Source of the DNA: Phytoamicus setariae | Lineage (GTDB): Bacteria > Pseudomonadota > Alphaproteobacteria > Rhizobiales > Rhizobiaceae | Direction of reading: 5' to 3' | Assembly: GCF_016722925.1 (NCBI RefSeq) | Contig: NZ_JAEQNC010000007.1 | Coordinates: 124,001-188,000 of the forward strand | Length of the DNA stretch: 64,000 nucleotides | Shown: one piece after another, positions 25,160-34,237 of the stretch | Layout of the letters: the number at the start of each line of letters is the position of its first letter | How positions within the stretch are numbered: position 1 is the first letter of the stretch | The notes under the pieces: generated by a model | What the model was told of the DNA's origin: nothing | The model's database searches: none | The model's input: only the letters and a program-made list of their open reading frames with translations | Position numbers and translations under genes: made by a program

Positions 25160-25885
25160 TCAATCGATCCCGGCGATCCTTGCCAGTCGCTCCATGTCGG
25201 AAACGATCACGTGCCGATTGTTTTCGACAATGATGACTTCCTCCTGCCTGAGCTTTGTCATCTGGCGGCTGACCGTTTCGATGGTCAGCCCGAGAAAATC
25301 GCCGATATCCTGACGGGACAGGGGCAGGTCGAATGCAACCGTTTCGTTGCATTCAGGATCGTAATGAGCGGCAATCAGATGCAGGAAGCTTGCGACCTTC
25401 TCGCGCGCCGTCTTGCGCCCCAGCGTCAGCATCCAGTCGCGCGCCTCGTCAAGCTCGAGAAGAGCCTGATGATAGAGCTTGTGCTCCAGATCGGGCGCAG
25501 TGGCCACCATCCGATCCAGTGCGCCCTTGGAGACAGCGCAGATTTCCGCGTCGGTCGCCGCCTCTGCGGTAAGCGTGCTCTCGCTGGCAAAAGGCCGCCC
25601 GATGAAATCCGGGGCAAATTGCAGGCCGACGATCTGCTGGCGTCCATCCTGCATCACCTTCGTCAGCTTGACGACACCCCTGAGCACATTGGCATAGGAG
25701 ATGACGCGCTCGCCCTGCCCGTGCAATTCCGTGCCGGCGCCGATCTTCTTGCGCGTCGTGAAGCGGCTGAACTCCGCAAGCTGTTCTGCAGTCATTGCCC
25801 CGCAGATACCGCGATGGCGAGCATCGCAGGCGCGACAGATCGCTGGAACGCGGAGATCCTGACCATCGTTCAACCGCTTATCCAT
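25160..25885 (-). CDS. fnrN: FnrN oxygen-sensing CRP/FNR-family regulator
   Basis: 241 residues. The N-terminus has CRACDARHRGIC, i.e. Cys-X2-Cys-X7-Cys, and a further Cys in DAEICAVSK, giving the four ligands of an oxygen-labile [4Fe-4S] cluster. A cyclic-nucleotide-type beta barrel follows, then an HTH with LSRQDIGDFLGLTIETVSRQ, the FNR recognition helix (E..SR). These features separate FnrN from FixK, which lacks the cysteines. Under low oxygen it activates genes with TTGAT-N4-ATCAA sites; such sites occur before hemN, ccoN and ccoG in this window. ATG 25885 is used; a GTG at 25903 is possible. Divergent from hemN, sharing one box. Confidence 0.93.
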   Translation of the reverse strand: MDKRLNDGQDLRVPAICRACDARHRGICGAMTAEQLAEFSRFTTRKKIGAGTELHGQGERVISYANVLRGVVKLTKVMQDGRQQIVGLQFAPDFIGRPFASESTLTAEAATDAEICAVSKGALDRMVATAPDLEHKLYHQALLELDEARDWMLTLGRKTAREKVASFLHLIAAHYDPECNETVAFDLPLSRQDIGDFLGLTIETVSRQMTKLRQEEVIIVENNRHVIVSDMERLARIAGID

Positions 25886-26014
25886 CACTGCCCTTCCACA
25901 CACAAATTCAATATATGAATAGCCCTAATTTCATGACAATAAAACTACCGGGTTCAAATAAGGCGTGCATCGCGACAATTTATCCATCTTGGGCGTGCGA
26001 CAACGTGTAGCGAT

Positions 26015-26028
26015 TTGATCTCGATCAA
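26015..26028. promoter_or_regulatory. FNR box TTGAT-CTCG-ATCAA (fnrN/hemN)
   Basis: A perfect FNR/FnrN palindrome centred 56 bp before the hemN ATG and about 136 bp before the fnrN ATG. The distance to hemN suits activation from -41.5 with a short leader; for fnrN it could give autoregulation. Confidence 0.88.
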
Positions 26029-26077
26029 GACCAAAGCGAACAACCAACGGAAATAGGTCGTCACGGAGAAACACGCG

Positions 26078-27418
26078 ATGACCCAATTGATCGAGAAATA
26101 CGCCGGCAATGTTCCGCGCTATACGTCCTATCCCACAGCCCCCCACTATCATGCCGGCATCGGCAACAACGAATACATAAGATGGCTGGGCGACCTGAAC
26201 GAGACCGACCGGCTCTCGCTTTATCTGCACATCCCCTACTGCGATCGTCTCTGTTGGTTCTGTGCCTGCCACACCAAGCAGACCCGGCAATACGCCCCGG
26301 TTCGCGCCTACTTGGCCGCACTTGAGGCGGAAATCCGGACAGTTGGCCGTCATGTCAGCCGGTCTGCGAAGGTGACGGCGATTCATCTCGGGGGCGGCTC
26401 ACCGACCTTGCTCGAAGCCGATGATGTGATTCAACTTCACAGAACTCTGGCCCAGAACTTTGATTTTGCCGACGAAGTCGAGATCAGCGTCGAAATGGAC
26501 CCGAACGATATGGATGCCAGCCGCTATGACGCGCTGGCCGCAATCGGGATGAGCCGCGCCAGTCTCGGCGTGCAGGACTTCGATCCCAGGGTACAGCAGA
26601 CGATCAACCGCATCCAGACATTCGAACAGACGAAGTCTGTGGTGGATGAGGTCCGGCTCCGAGGCGTGCGATCGGTCAACTGCGACATTGTCTACGGGCT
26701 GCCGCACCAAACCATGGACAGCCTGGTTCGGACTGTCGAGCACATCGTGTCGCTCGCGCCCGATCGCATCGCACTATTCGGTTATGCGCATGTGCCATGG
26801 ATGAAAAAGCACCAGACGATGATCGATGACAGCACCCTGCCCGATGCAGCAATGCGTTTCGAGCTAATGACGGTTGCCTCGCGCATGCTTGTCGATACCG
26901 GCTATCTGGCAATCGGCATCGACCACTTTGCCCTGCCTGGCGACAGTCTCGCCATTGCCGCCAACAACGGTCATCTCAAGCGCAACTTTCAGGGCTATAC
27001 CGACGATGAAGCGACAACGATCATCGGGCTCGGAGCATCCTCTATCGGCAGCTTCCGACAGGGTTACATCCAGAATATTCCCGCCACGGGCCAATACGAG
27101 AAGAAGGTCCTGTCTGGAGAACTGGCAGCTGTTCGGGGCATCGAGGTCGACGACACAGACCGGATGCGTCGATGGGTCATCGAGCGCATCATGTGCGACT
27201 TTTCCTTTTCATTCCGGGAACTTGGCCACGAATTCGGAATCGGCGCATCAACGATCCTGGCTGAGTGCCAGGCCCTGTGCACTGATGACCAGTTGATCAG
27301 CATCAAGGGCGACCGCTTCGAGATTGCGCCCGAAGCCCGCCCGTTCGCTCGCTCCATCGCCGCGAAGTTTGACGCCTACCTGGCGTCGGGCGCCGGCCGC
27401 CACTCAATGGCGGTCTGA
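26078..27418 (+). CDS. hemN: Oxygen-independent coproporphyrinogen III oxidase
   Basis: 446 residues of the HemN radical-SAM family. The cluster motif is YLHIPYCDRLCWFCACHTK near residue 46 (CX3CX2C with the extra Cys seen in true HemN). GGGSPT and SVEMDPND follow in the SAM-binding barrel, and the C-terminal HemN domain runs to the end. It decarboxylates coproporphyrinogen III to protoporphyrinogen IX without oxygen, supplying heme for the cbb3 oxidase encoded next door. An FNR box lies upstream. The last 15 bp overlap the convergent hemerythrin-like gene. Confidence 0.94.
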   Translation: MTQLIEKYAGNVPRYTSYPTAPHYHAGIGNNEYIRWLGDLNETDRLSLYLHIPYCDRLCWFCACHTKQTRQYAPVRAYLAALEAEIRTVGRHVSRSAKVTAIHLGGGSPTLLEADDVIQLHRTLAQNFDFADEVEISVEMDPNDMDASRYDALAAIGMSRASLGVQDFDPRVQQTINRIQTFEQTKSVVDEVRLRGVRSVNCDIVYGLPHQTMDSLVRTVEHIVSLAPDRIALFGYAHVPWMKKHQTMIDDSTLPDAAMRFELMTVASRMLVDTGYLAIGIDHFALPGDSLAIAANNGHLKRNFQGYTDDEATTIIGLGASSIGSFRQGYIQNIPATGQYEKKVLSGELAAVRGIEVDDTDRMRRWVIERIMCDFSFSFRELGHEFGIGASTILAECQALCTDDQLISIKGDRFEIAPEARPFARSIAAKFDAYLASGAGRHSMAV

Positions 27419-27922
27419 CGCCGCGGAATTGCTGGCAGCAGCCTCCTCGGTTGCTGCCAGCAACCTGACCAGATGTTCCTGCTCGAAGGCGATGTGCCGC
27501 CTCAGCGCCTCGAAGAACCCGCGCAGCATGTAGCCGGTCGCTTCCATATTGACGTCGGTCCCGCCCGCACCGAGATAAAGCAGCCTTTCGGCAATCTCCT
27601 CCGCATAGCATTCATCGGCGAAATGCTCGAATTTCAGCCGCTCCACCGTTGCTGAAAATTCAACCGGTCGATCAGGCAGCGCCTCCAGCTGGGAAAACAG
27701 AACCGTCTCTTCCATCTTGTGGGCCTCTCGCATCAGCGATGCCATGCATTTGGCTGTGACGATGCACATCTGGCGATCGATGTTGGCAGGCAGCGAATCG
27801 GCGATTTCCTCCAGGGCGTCGCACATCTTGAGTTGCAGCCCATGGGCATCGCGCCACCAGGTCGACGATGAATTTTCCGGCTTCGACAGCCGGTCGATCT
27901 TATTCAGGGCATGCGCATCCAT
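27404..27922 (-). CDS. Hemerythrin-like (HHE domain) protein
   Basis: 172 residues, all helical in pattern. Candidate iron ligands occur as MREAHKMEETVLF (near residue 67), FEHFADECYAEEI and RRHIAFEQEHLVRLL, the H-x3-E and HxxxE/H spacing of HHE cation-binding domains (PF01814). Hemerythrin-like proteins bind oxygen, NO or iron. The gene is divergent from ccoN, and the FNR box at 27981-27994 lies 59-72 bp before its ATG, a normal activation distance. An oxygen-handling or iron role under microaerobiosis is inferred. ATG 27922 chosen; the frame is open into the ccoN promoter region. Confidence 0.78.
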   Translation of the reverse strand: MDAHALNKIDRLSKPENSSSTWWRDAHGLQLKMCDALEEIADSLPANIDRQMCIVTAKCMASLMREAHKMEETVLFSQLEALPDRPVEFSATVERLKFEHFADECYAEEIAERLLYLGAGGTDVNMEATGYMLRGFFEALRRHIAFEQEHLVRLLAATEEAAASNSAASDRH

Positions 27923-27980
27923 GGGCCGTTCCTCGGTCGGATCATTTCTCCCTATGTTTTGCAATAAAGGAGGACGCGCG

Positions 27981-27994
27981 TTGATCTGGATCAA
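27981..27994. promoter_or_regulatory. FNR box TTGAT-CTGG-ATCAA (ccoN and hemerythrin gene)
   Basis: Perfect FNR/FnrN palindrome in the divergent region. It is centred about 65 bp from the hemerythrin-like start and 123 bp from the ccoN start, so both directions could be driven by it. Confidence 0.88.
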
Positions 27995-28110
27995 GGCCGA
28001 CTGCACCCCGTCTTGGGATTGCTGCATCACCGGAAGACGATGCCCGCGAACCGGCGGTTGCGCGAGGTATTGTCCCGGCAGACAAACATTGACGTTGGGG
28101 GATGCCAACA

Positions 28111-29730
28111 ATGGATAACACGCTCAAGACCGGTGGGCTGGCTGTGGGGACATTCCTCGCGCTGCTGGCAGCCGGCTTCGCCCAGGACAGCCTTTTCAGG
28201 GCCCACATGGGTATCGCTTTCCTCTGCCTCGCGATCGGCACGATCCTGATGCTGCGCCGGGTGGATTTCTCCGCAAGCGCGACAAAAAAGGAAGAGTCCA
28301 AATCCGGCTACATGGATGAGGTCGTTCGTTACGGCGTGATCGCCACGACATTCTGGGGAATTGTCGGCTTTCTCGTCGGCGTGGTCGCCGCGCTGCAGCT
28401 TGCATTTCCCGATCTCAATATCGAACCGTGGCTGAACTTCGGGCGTCTGCGCCCGCTGCACACGTCTGCGGTCATTTTTGCCTTCGGCGGCAACGCCCTG
28501 ATCGCCACATCCTTCTATGTGGTACAGCGCACCAACCGGGTGCGGCTGTTCGGCGGCGACCTTGCCTGGTTCGTCTTCTGGGGCTACCAGCTGTTCATCA
28601 TCATGGCGGCGACCGGCTATCTGCTGGGCATTACCCAGAGCCGTGAATATGCCGAGCCGGAATGGTATGTCGACCTGTTCCTGACCATCGTCTGGGTCGC
28701 CTACCTCATCGTCTTTTTGGGCACGCTGATCACCCGCAAGGAACCACATATCTATGTGGCGAACTGGTTCTACCTCTCGTTCATCGTCACGATTGCGATG
28801 CTGCATGTGGTGAACAATCTTGCGGTGCCGGTATCGTTCCTGGGCGTGAAATCCTATTCGCTGTTTTCGGGCGTACAGGATGCTCTGACGCAATGGTGGT
28901 ATGGGCATAATGCGGTGGGCTTCTTCCTGACCGCCGGCTTCCTGGGAATGATGTACTATTTCGTCCCCAAGCAGGCCAATCGCCCTGTCTATTCCTACCG
29001 CCTGTCGATCATCCACTTCTGGTCGCTGATCTTCATGTACATCTGGGCCGGTCCGCACCATCTGCACTACACGGCGCTGCCCGATTGGGCCCAGACGCTC
29101 GGCATGGTGTTCTCGGTGATGCTCTGGATGCCGTCCTGGGGTGGCATGATCAACGGTCTGATGACGCTTTCCGGCGCCTGGGACAAGGTCCGCACCGATC
29201 CGATCATCCGCATGATGGTCATGGCGATCGCCTTCTATGGCATGTCGACGTTCGAAGGCCCGATGATGTCGATCAAGACGGTCAATTCGCTCAGCCACTA
29301 TACGGAATGGACCATCGGTCACGTACATTCCGGTGCACTCGGCTGGAACGGCCTGATCACATTCGGCGCACTCTACTATCTCGTGCCAAAGCTGTGGAAC
29401 CGCGAACGCCTCTACAGCATCCGCATGATCAACTGGCACTTCTGGCTGGCAACGATCGCCATCGTCATCTACGCGGCTGCTTTCTGGGTTGCCGGGATCA
29501 CGCAGGGCCTGATGTGGCGCGAATACAATAGTCAGGGCTTCCTGGTCTATTCCTTCGCCGAATCCGTCGCCGCGATGTTCCCCTACTACGTGCTTCGCAT
29601 TCTGGCTGGGGTCCTCTTCCTCGGTGGGGCACTGCTGATGGCCTACAACATTCTGATGACGATCTACGGTTACCAGCGCGATGAGGCGCCCCTCACGGGC
29701 GCTGCTCCCGCTGCCGTGCCGGCCGAATAA
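28111..29730 (+). CDS. ccoN: cbb3-type cytochrome c oxidase subunit I
   Basis: 539 residues and about 14 membrane helices. Conserved His ligands for heme b, heme b3 and CuB are in [47 protein letters not shown] and [11 protein letters not shown]. This is the catalytic subunit of the high-affinity oxidase used at low oxygen (also called FixN). ATG 28111 is preferred over 28102 because GGGGG sits directly before 28102 but 9 nt before 28111. First gene of ccoNOQP; an FNR box lies upstream. Confidence 0.95.
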   Translation: MDNTLKTGGLAVGTFLALLAAGFAQDSLFRAHMGIAFLCLAIGTILMLRRVDFSASATKKEESKSGYMDEVVRYGVIATTFWGIVGFLVGVVAALQLAFPDLNIEPWLNFGRLRPLHTSAVIFAFGGNALIATSFYVVQRTNRVRLFGGDLAWFVFWGYQLFIIMAATGYLLGITQSREYAEPEWYVDLFLTIVWVAYLIVFLGTLITRKEPHIYVANWFYLSFIVTIAMLHVVNNLAVPVSFLGVKSYSLFSGVQDALTQWWYGHNAVGFFLTAGFLGMMYYFVPKQANRPVYSYRLSIIHFWSLIFMYIWAGPHHLHYTALPDWAQTLGMVFSVMLWMPSWGGMINGLMTLSGAWDKVRTDPIIRMMVMAIAFYGMSTFEGPMMSIKTVNSLSHYTEWTIGHVHSGALGWNGLITFGALYYLVPKLWNRERLYSIRMINWHFWLATIAIVIYAAAFWVAGITQGLMWREYNSQGFLVYSFAESVAAMFPYYVLRILAGVLFLGGALLMAYNILMTIYGYQRDEAPLTGAAPAAVPAE

Positions 29731-29741
29731 GGAGGCGGACC

Positions 29742-30479
29742 ATGTCCATACTCGATAAACACGTAGTTTTCGAACGCAATGCGACGCTTCTGCTGGTCGG
29801 CTCCCTTCTGGTGGTCACCATCGGCGGCATCGTGGAAATCGCACCCCTCTTCTACCTTCAGAACACCATCGAGAAGGTGGAAGGGATGCGCCCATACTCG
29901 CCTCTGGAGCTGGAGGGTCGCAACATCTACATCCGCGAAGGCTGTTATGTCTGCCATAGCCAGATGATCCGTCCGTTCCGAGACGAGGTCGAACGCTACG
30001 GCCACTACTCGCTTGCGGCGGAATCGATGTACGACCATCCGTTCCAGTGGGGTTCCAAGCGCACGGGGCCAGATCTGGCACGCGTCGGCGGCCGTTACTC
30101 GAATGAGTGGCATGTGCAGCATCTGGTCGAGCCACGCGATGTCGTGCCTGAATCCATCATGCCAAGCTACTCGTTCCTGAAGAACACGGAGCTTGATCTG
30201 TCGACCTTCAACGTCGCCGGCAACCTCAAAGCCAACAAGGCAGTGGGCGTACCCTACACCGACGACATGCTGGCCAACGCAGAAGCCGACTTCAAGGCGC
30301 AGGCCGATCCGAATGCCGACACGGCAGGCCTGCTCGCGCGCTATCCCAAGGCCAAGGTGGGCGACTTCGACGGCAACCCGAAGAAGTTGACGGAGATGGA
30401 TGCGCTGGTCGCCTATCTGCAGATGCTCGGCAGTTTGGTCGACTTCTCGACCTACAATGACGCATCCGGTTACCGGTAA
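29742..30479 (+). CDS. ccoO: cbb3-type cytochrome c oxidase subunit II
   Basis: 245 residues. One N-terminal membrane helix ([20 protein letters not shown]) anchors a periplasmic mono-heme cytochrome c domain with [11 protein letters not shown]; the axial Met is probably in ESIMPSY. It passes electrons to CcoN. AAGGAGG precedes the ATG, 11 bp after ccoN. Confidence 0.95.
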   Translation: MSILDKHVVFERNATLLLVGSLLVVTIGGIVEIAPLFYLQNTIEKVEGMRPYSPLELEGRNIYIREGCYVCHSQMIRPFRDEVERYGHYSLAAESMYDHPFQWGSKRTGPDLARVGGRYSNEWHVQHLVEPRDVVPESIMPSYSFLKNTELDLSTFNVAGNLKANKAVGVPYTDDMLANAEADFKAQADPNADTAGLLARYPKAKVGDFDGNPKKLTEMDALVAYLQMLGSLVDFSTYNDASGYR

Positions 30480-30489
30480 GGAGGGCGCG

Positions 30490-30642
30490 ATGAGCACATA
30501 CGAAACCATGCGCCATTTCGCCGACAGTTGGGGAATGCTGGCCATGCTGATCTTCTTTGCAGGCTGCGTCGCCTTCATGTTCGTGCCGGGTGCGAAGAAA
30601 CGGGCCGATGAGGCTGCACAGATCCCGTTCAGGGAGGACTGA
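30490..30642 (+). CDS. ccoQ: cbb3-type oxidase small subunit
   Basis: 50 residues: MSTYETMRHFADSWGMLAML then IFFAGCVAFMFVPGAKKRA. One membrane helix and a short basic/acidic tail ending PFRED are typical of CcoQ (FixQ), which stabilises the complex. TAAGGAGGG overlaps the ccoO stop and precedes the ATG. Two bp separate it from ccoP. Confidence 0.93.
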   Translation: MSTYETMRHFADSWGMLAMLIFFAGCVAFMFVPGAKKRADEAAQIPFRED

Positions 30643-30644
30643 AA

Positions 30645-31505
30645 ATGTCAGAAAAACAAATCGATGAACTCTCTGGGGTGGAAACCACCGGTCATGAATG
30701 GGACGGCATCAAGGAACTCAACAATCCGATGCCGCGCTGGTGGCTGTGGACGCTTTATGCGACGATCGTCTGGTCGATAGGCTACACGATCGCCTACCCG
30801 GCGTGGCCGCTGGTCAGCGAAGCAACCAAAGGCATGCTCGGCTTCACCAGCCGCCAAGAACTGAAAACCGACATGCAGGCGGCAATCGACGCACAGAAGG
30901 TTTATGTCGACAAGATCGCCGCCATGCCGGTCAGCGACGTCGCCAAGGACCCGCAACTTGCCGAATTCGCCGTGAACGGTGGTGAGGCGGCTTTCAAAGT
31001 CAATTGCAGCACCTGTCACGGCACAGGCGCTGCTGGCATGGCGGGGTATCCCAACCTCAACGACAACGAATGGCTTTGGGGCGGTAGCATCGACGATATC
31101 TACAAGACGATCGTCCATGGGATTCGCAGCGACGATCCGGATACCCGGTTCTCGGAAATGCCTGCTTTCGCCGACATTCTCGACCCGGCCCAGACCAGGC
31201 AGGTTGCGGCCTATGTCGTGAGCCTTACCGGAACGCCCGCGGATGCGAGCATGATCGAGCCCGGCAAGAAGATCTACGCGGACAATTGCGCCTCGTGCCA
31301 CGGCGACAAGGCCGAAGGCAAACGCGAGTTCGGCGCGCCCAGCCTGGCCGACGCCATCTGGCTCAAGGGCGAAGGCGAGGACGCCATCATCCGTCAGGTC
31401 AGCACACCGCGTCACGGCGTCATGCCAGCCTGGGGACATCGCCTTAACGATGCCACCATCAAGCAGCTAGCCGTCTACATTCACTCACTCGGCGGCGGCG
31501 AGTGA
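30645..31505 (+). CDS. ccoP: cbb3-type oxidase diheme subunit III
   Basis: 286 residues. An N-terminal helix (WWLWTLYATIVWSIGYTIAY) is followed by two cytochrome c domains with CSTCH near residue 123 and CASCH near 219; axial Met candidates are FSEMPAF and GVMPAWG. It accepts electrons from cytochrome c. GGGAGGACTG precedes the ATG. It ends the ccoNOQP unit; a strong hairpin follows. Confidence 0.95.
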   Translation: MSEKQIDELSGVETTGHEWDGIKELNNPMPRWWLWTLYATIVWSIGYTIAYPAWPLVSEATKGMLGFTSRQELKTDMQAAIDAQKVYVDKIAAMPVSDVAKDPQLAEFAVNGGEAAFKVNCSTCHGTGAAGMAGYPNLNDNEWLWGGSIDDIYKTIVHGIRSDDPDTRFSEMPAFADILDPAQTRQVAAYVVSLTGTPADASMIEPGKKIYADNCASCHGDKAEGKREFGAPSLADAIWLKGEGEDAIIRQVSTPRHGVMPAWGHRLNDATIKQLAVYIHSLGGGE

Positions 31506-31527
31506 GTGCTCGACGAATTGATGAATT

Positions 31528-31558
31528 GAAGTGCCGGGCAGATAATGCCCGGCACTTC
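31528..31558 (+). terminator. ccoP terminator hairpin (copy 1)
   Basis: GAAGTGCCGGGCA-GATAA-TGCCCGGCACTTC, a perfect 13-bp stem 23 bp after the ccoP stop. No T run follows, so it may work as an mRNA-protecting hairpin. 27 of 31 bases match copy 2 at 31779-31809. Confidence 0.7.
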
Positions 31559-31561
31559 AGG

Positions 31562-31775
31562 CTGCTGACAAACCCCTGGCTTGGTCAACAGCCCCCCTAA
31601 GTGCGCGTACGACGCCGCCAGACTATCGAGAAGATCGCCATCGTCATGGCAGCAAGGCCATCACCAAGGGCCCCCTAGGCGGCTTCCCCTGAGCACCAGC
31701 ATAAAAACTCACACAAAACACCCATCATCCAAAAACGTAAAACCCCGCCTAAAAAATGACGGAGTTTGCCAGCAG
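31562..31775. repeat. About 214-bp segment with inverted ends, MITE-like candidate
   Basis: CTGCTGACAAAC at the left end and GTTTGCCAGCAG at the right end are inverted repeats with 11 of 12 matches. The segment has no ORF and lies between the two hairpin copies. It may be a small non-autonomous element or a remnant; no target duplication is proven. Confidence 0.4.
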
Positions 31776-31779
31776 TCAG

Positions 31780-31812
31780 AAGTGCCGGACAGATAGTGCC
31801 CGGCATTTTTTT
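31780..31812 (+). terminator. Rho-independent terminator (copy 2 of ccoP hairpin)
   Basis: AAGTGCCGGACA-GATAG-TGCCCGGCATTT pairs at 11 of 12 positions counting one G-U, and is followed by seven T residues in total. It is a diverged direct copy of the hairpin at 31528-31558 and looks like the true terminator. Confidence 0.7.
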
Positions 31813-32000
31813 GCTTGTTGGAAAGCTGTGACGCAAAACTCAGCAGTCAAATGTCGGCCTACCCGACGCTGGGCCTATGGGTCAAACGCCTGCGCTGCAG
31901 GGCTTTCCGACTTGATTGTGCTGACGCCTCCCATTAAAGGGAGGATCGAAATATACAGATGGTATTCTGGTCACAGACCATGACGAGCGAGGTGAATGGC

Positions 32001-32840
32001 ATGGCATTGCCTAACTTTATTTGCATTGGCGCCCAGAAAGCGGGGACGAGCTGGCTCTACCAGATGCTCATTCAACACCCCGATCTCTGGCTACCCCCCC
32101 TGAAAGAACTACATTTTTTTGATCGAAACGCGGCAAGCGAAAGTTCGAAAGAGGTGGTCCGCAAGTTGGTAGCCAAGGCCAAGCGCAAGTACCTTTCCAG
32201 AGCTGACCAAAGTTTTGATCAAGCAAAGCCATATTGGACCTATCTTGATTCTATCGCCGCCGAAGACATGCTAACGGAGACCTGGTACAAAAGAATTTTT
32301 GATTACCCCGGAGCATCGTCGAAAATTACAGGTGAGATTACGCCTGCTTATCTAGACATGAGGAAAAAGAAGTTAGCCTACGCAATGGACTTTCTTCCAA
32401 AGGAGACGAAGTTTATTGCGATTGTTAGAGAACCGCTCGCCAGAGCGCTGTCTCAAATTCGGATGTGGGCCGAAACAAAGAAGGTCACTCCAGCAACTGA
32501 ACAGGATTGGCAGGTCTTCATCGATCATCTGACGAAGGTGACGCGCGGGAACTATATGAAAAGCATTCCCATGTGGAACACCAAGGCCGGAAAGCACAGA
32601 ATACTTTATCTGCCGTTCTCCGACGTTCGGGATCGCCCCCAGGAACTCCTGGGAGCCGTCGAGGATTTTATCGGCGCGTCGCACTACGACGGCTATAAAG
32701 AAATCGACGAACAGGTGCATACTACGAAAAAGATCGCAATTCCTGAGTGGGTGACCAAAAAGGTGGAAGCCGACATTCAGCCCCAGCGGCGGTTCCTGAT
32801 TAATACGTTCGGCAATGAATTCTACGAAAAAACGAAATAG
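32001..32840 (+). CDS. Sulfotransferase family protein (1)
   Basis: 279 residues. The 5'-phosphosulfate loop of PAPS-dependent sulfotransferases is clear: FICIGAQKAGTSWLYQML at residues 5-22. FDRNAASESS follows, and the 3'-phosphate site is probably FIAIVREPLARALSQIRM near 137-154. It would transfer sulfate from PAPS to a carbohydrate or lipid-linked sugar. No membrane helix is seen, so action is cytoplasmic. ATG 32001 is preferred for GAGGTG 8 nt upstream; 31980 and 31959 are alternatives. The gene is visibly more AT-rich than cco genes. It opens the island and is the only member of its strand until 35.5 kb. Confidence 0.85.
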   Translation: MALPNFICIGAQKAGTSWLYQMLIQHPDLWLPPLKELHFFDRNAASESSKEVVRKLVAKAKRKYLSRADQSFDQAKPYWTYLDSIAAEDMLTETWYKRIFDYPGASSKITGEITPAYLDMRKKKLAYAMDFLPKETKFIAIVREPLARALSQIRMWAETKKVTPATEQDWQVFIDHLTKVTRGNYMKSIPMWNTKAGKHRILYLPFSDVRDRPQELLGAVEDFIGASHYDGYKEIDEQVHTTKKIAIPEWVTKKVEADIQPQRRFLINTFGNEFYEKTK

Positions 32841-32869
32841 TACCGACGGCGCATGATCCAGGTAGCAAG

Positions 32870-32907
32870 CCCGCCAAGTCCAAGAACTGGAAATTTGACT
32901 TGGCGGG
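32870..32907. terminator. Convergent-gene hairpin CCCGCCAAGTC / GACTTGGCGGG
   Basis: A perfect 11-bp stem with a 16-nt loop lies between the stops of the sulfotransferase and GSCFA genes. No T run; a bidirectional terminator is the likeliest role. Confidence 0.5.
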
Positions 32908-32924
32908 AGAGCCTGACGCCCTGA

Positions 32925-34127
32925 TCAGATCGCTGCCAGCACCTTGTTGGCAATACCGTTAGGCGCCTCTTCAGCCATTTCGGCCATCACGCCCTTAATT
33001 AGTTCGAGGTCTGCGTCGTCACTCTTCTTCTTGTGTCGTTCGATAATCCTGACAGCTTTATCGAAGTCGTTTTGCTTGAGGGCCTGGAGAAGGTTGTTCG
33101 GCAACGCACCTGTTGCCGAAAGGGCCAGGAACCAAGCACGGTTCAACGACATTTGCAGAGTTGAATTCTTGCACCAAACGCTTTCAAACAACGTCATGAC
33201 GAAGTCCAGTACCTCCTTCTTGACATGACGCCGGTCCTCCAGCCACACATTTTCAAACAGGTCCAAGACTATCTCATAAGAAGGCCAATAATAAGCAAAC
33301 TCCTCTTCGCTGCGTTCGCGGAGAACTTCATCGAGTGCTGCGCGCAATATAGACTTCGAGACCGAATTCGCAGTCATGCACGAGTTCGGTCGAAACGTTG
33401 CCACGAGCGGAATTGGTGAAAGTGTGAATATTACCTTTGCATTTGGCTTGTATTTCTTTATTATATCTATAATTGCGCGAATATTATTCTTATTTTCTTC
33501 TACCGAGCTGACCCGAAATTTATGGCGTGACGCATCATATTTGCTTAACGGGACCGCGCGCCAGAAAACGCCTCCGGTAACTTCGTCATACCAAATTTCG
33601 GACAAACCAAGCGTAATTATAAAAAGGTCGGCAGAGTTGAAGAGATTGGCGGTTTCCTGCCTCACGTCTTCGCTGTATCCAAACTCCTGCGCATCATATC
33701 CGTGCCACAGCGCCTCCTCGAACCTCTTGCCTTCGAAGGCCCATTCGAACTGCTGACGAATTACGAAGGTGTTCACCATTCCTTCGCCAAAGCGCACCAC
33801 GTAGGAGGAGGATTTGCTCTCCTCCCTATCGGTCAGCACGCTGTAATTTCGTTTGGCGAGCCAACGCGTTATATTGGAGGCGAAACAACTGCCAAAGGCG
33901 ACCACTTTGGTCTCTTTCTTGATGAAAGCATCCTGCGGCTCCCAACCCTTGACGACAAATTTCAAAGCAGAATCAGCGCCGCGCAAATTGGCAAGCTTGG
34001 GATTGAAGTTGCTATTCTCGCCTCTGAACCACGTATGGCTTCCCGCCTGCTTATGGCCGTCAATTTCGAATTTGATCTGCTTCTCGCCCTGACCATCCAT
34101 ATCAAGTCGTACTAGCTTTTTTTGCAT
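32925..34127 (-). CDS. GSCFA domain protein
   Basis: 400 residues. VVAFGSCFASNITRWL near residue 75 gives the family name motif (PF08885, GSCFA), followed by NTFVIRQQFEWAF, LFIITLGLSEIWYD and VIFTLSPIPLVATF. The GSCFA family resembles SGNH hydrolases in having a G-S-C-F block, NxF.h and a downstream TLG/P-V segment; members occur in polysaccharide loci and may act as acyl esterases or acyltransferases. The C-terminal 70 residues are a helical extension. No signal peptide. The coding sequence is notably AT-rich. ATG 34127 follows GGGGAATGGG; 34142 is possible. The function is not known. Confidence 0.82.
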   Translation of the reverse strand: MQKKLVRLDMDGQGEKQIKFEIDGHKQAGSHTWFRGENSNFNPKLANLRGADSALKFVVKGWEPQDAFIKKETKVVAFGSCFASNITRWLAKRNYSVLTDREESKSSSYVVRFGEGMVNTFVIRQQFEWAFEGKRFEEALWHGYDAQEFGYSEDVRQETANLFNSADLFIITLGLSEIWYDEVTGGVFWRAVPLSKYDASRHKFRVSSVEENKNNIRAIIDIIKKYKPNAKVIFTLSPIPLVATFRPNSCMTANSVSKSILRAALDEVLRERSEEEFAYYWPSYEIVLDLFENVWLEDRRHVKKEVLDFVMTLFESVWCKNSTLQMSLNRAWFLALSATGALPNNLLQALKQNDFDKAVRIIERHKKKSDDADLELIKGVMAEMAEEAPNGIANKVLAAI

Positions 34128-34237
34128 GATCCCATTCCCCATAGACCCTTGTAAGACGTCTATACCAGAGTGGTATTGGCTCAACAATTGCTAATACTTT
34201 TCATCCAAACAAGAAGTACTGCGTGTGTTCTGCCGAG

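Larger units (their letters stand above)
31506..32000. other. Gene-free junction between ccoP and the sulfation island
   Basis: 495 bp without a supportable gene. It holds two related hairpins (31528-31558 and 31780-31812) and, between them, a segment bounded by near-perfect 12-bp inverted ends. The part after 31813 drifts to lower GC and carries no motif I recognise before the ribosome site (GAGGTG) of the sulfotransferase gene. Confidence 0.6.
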
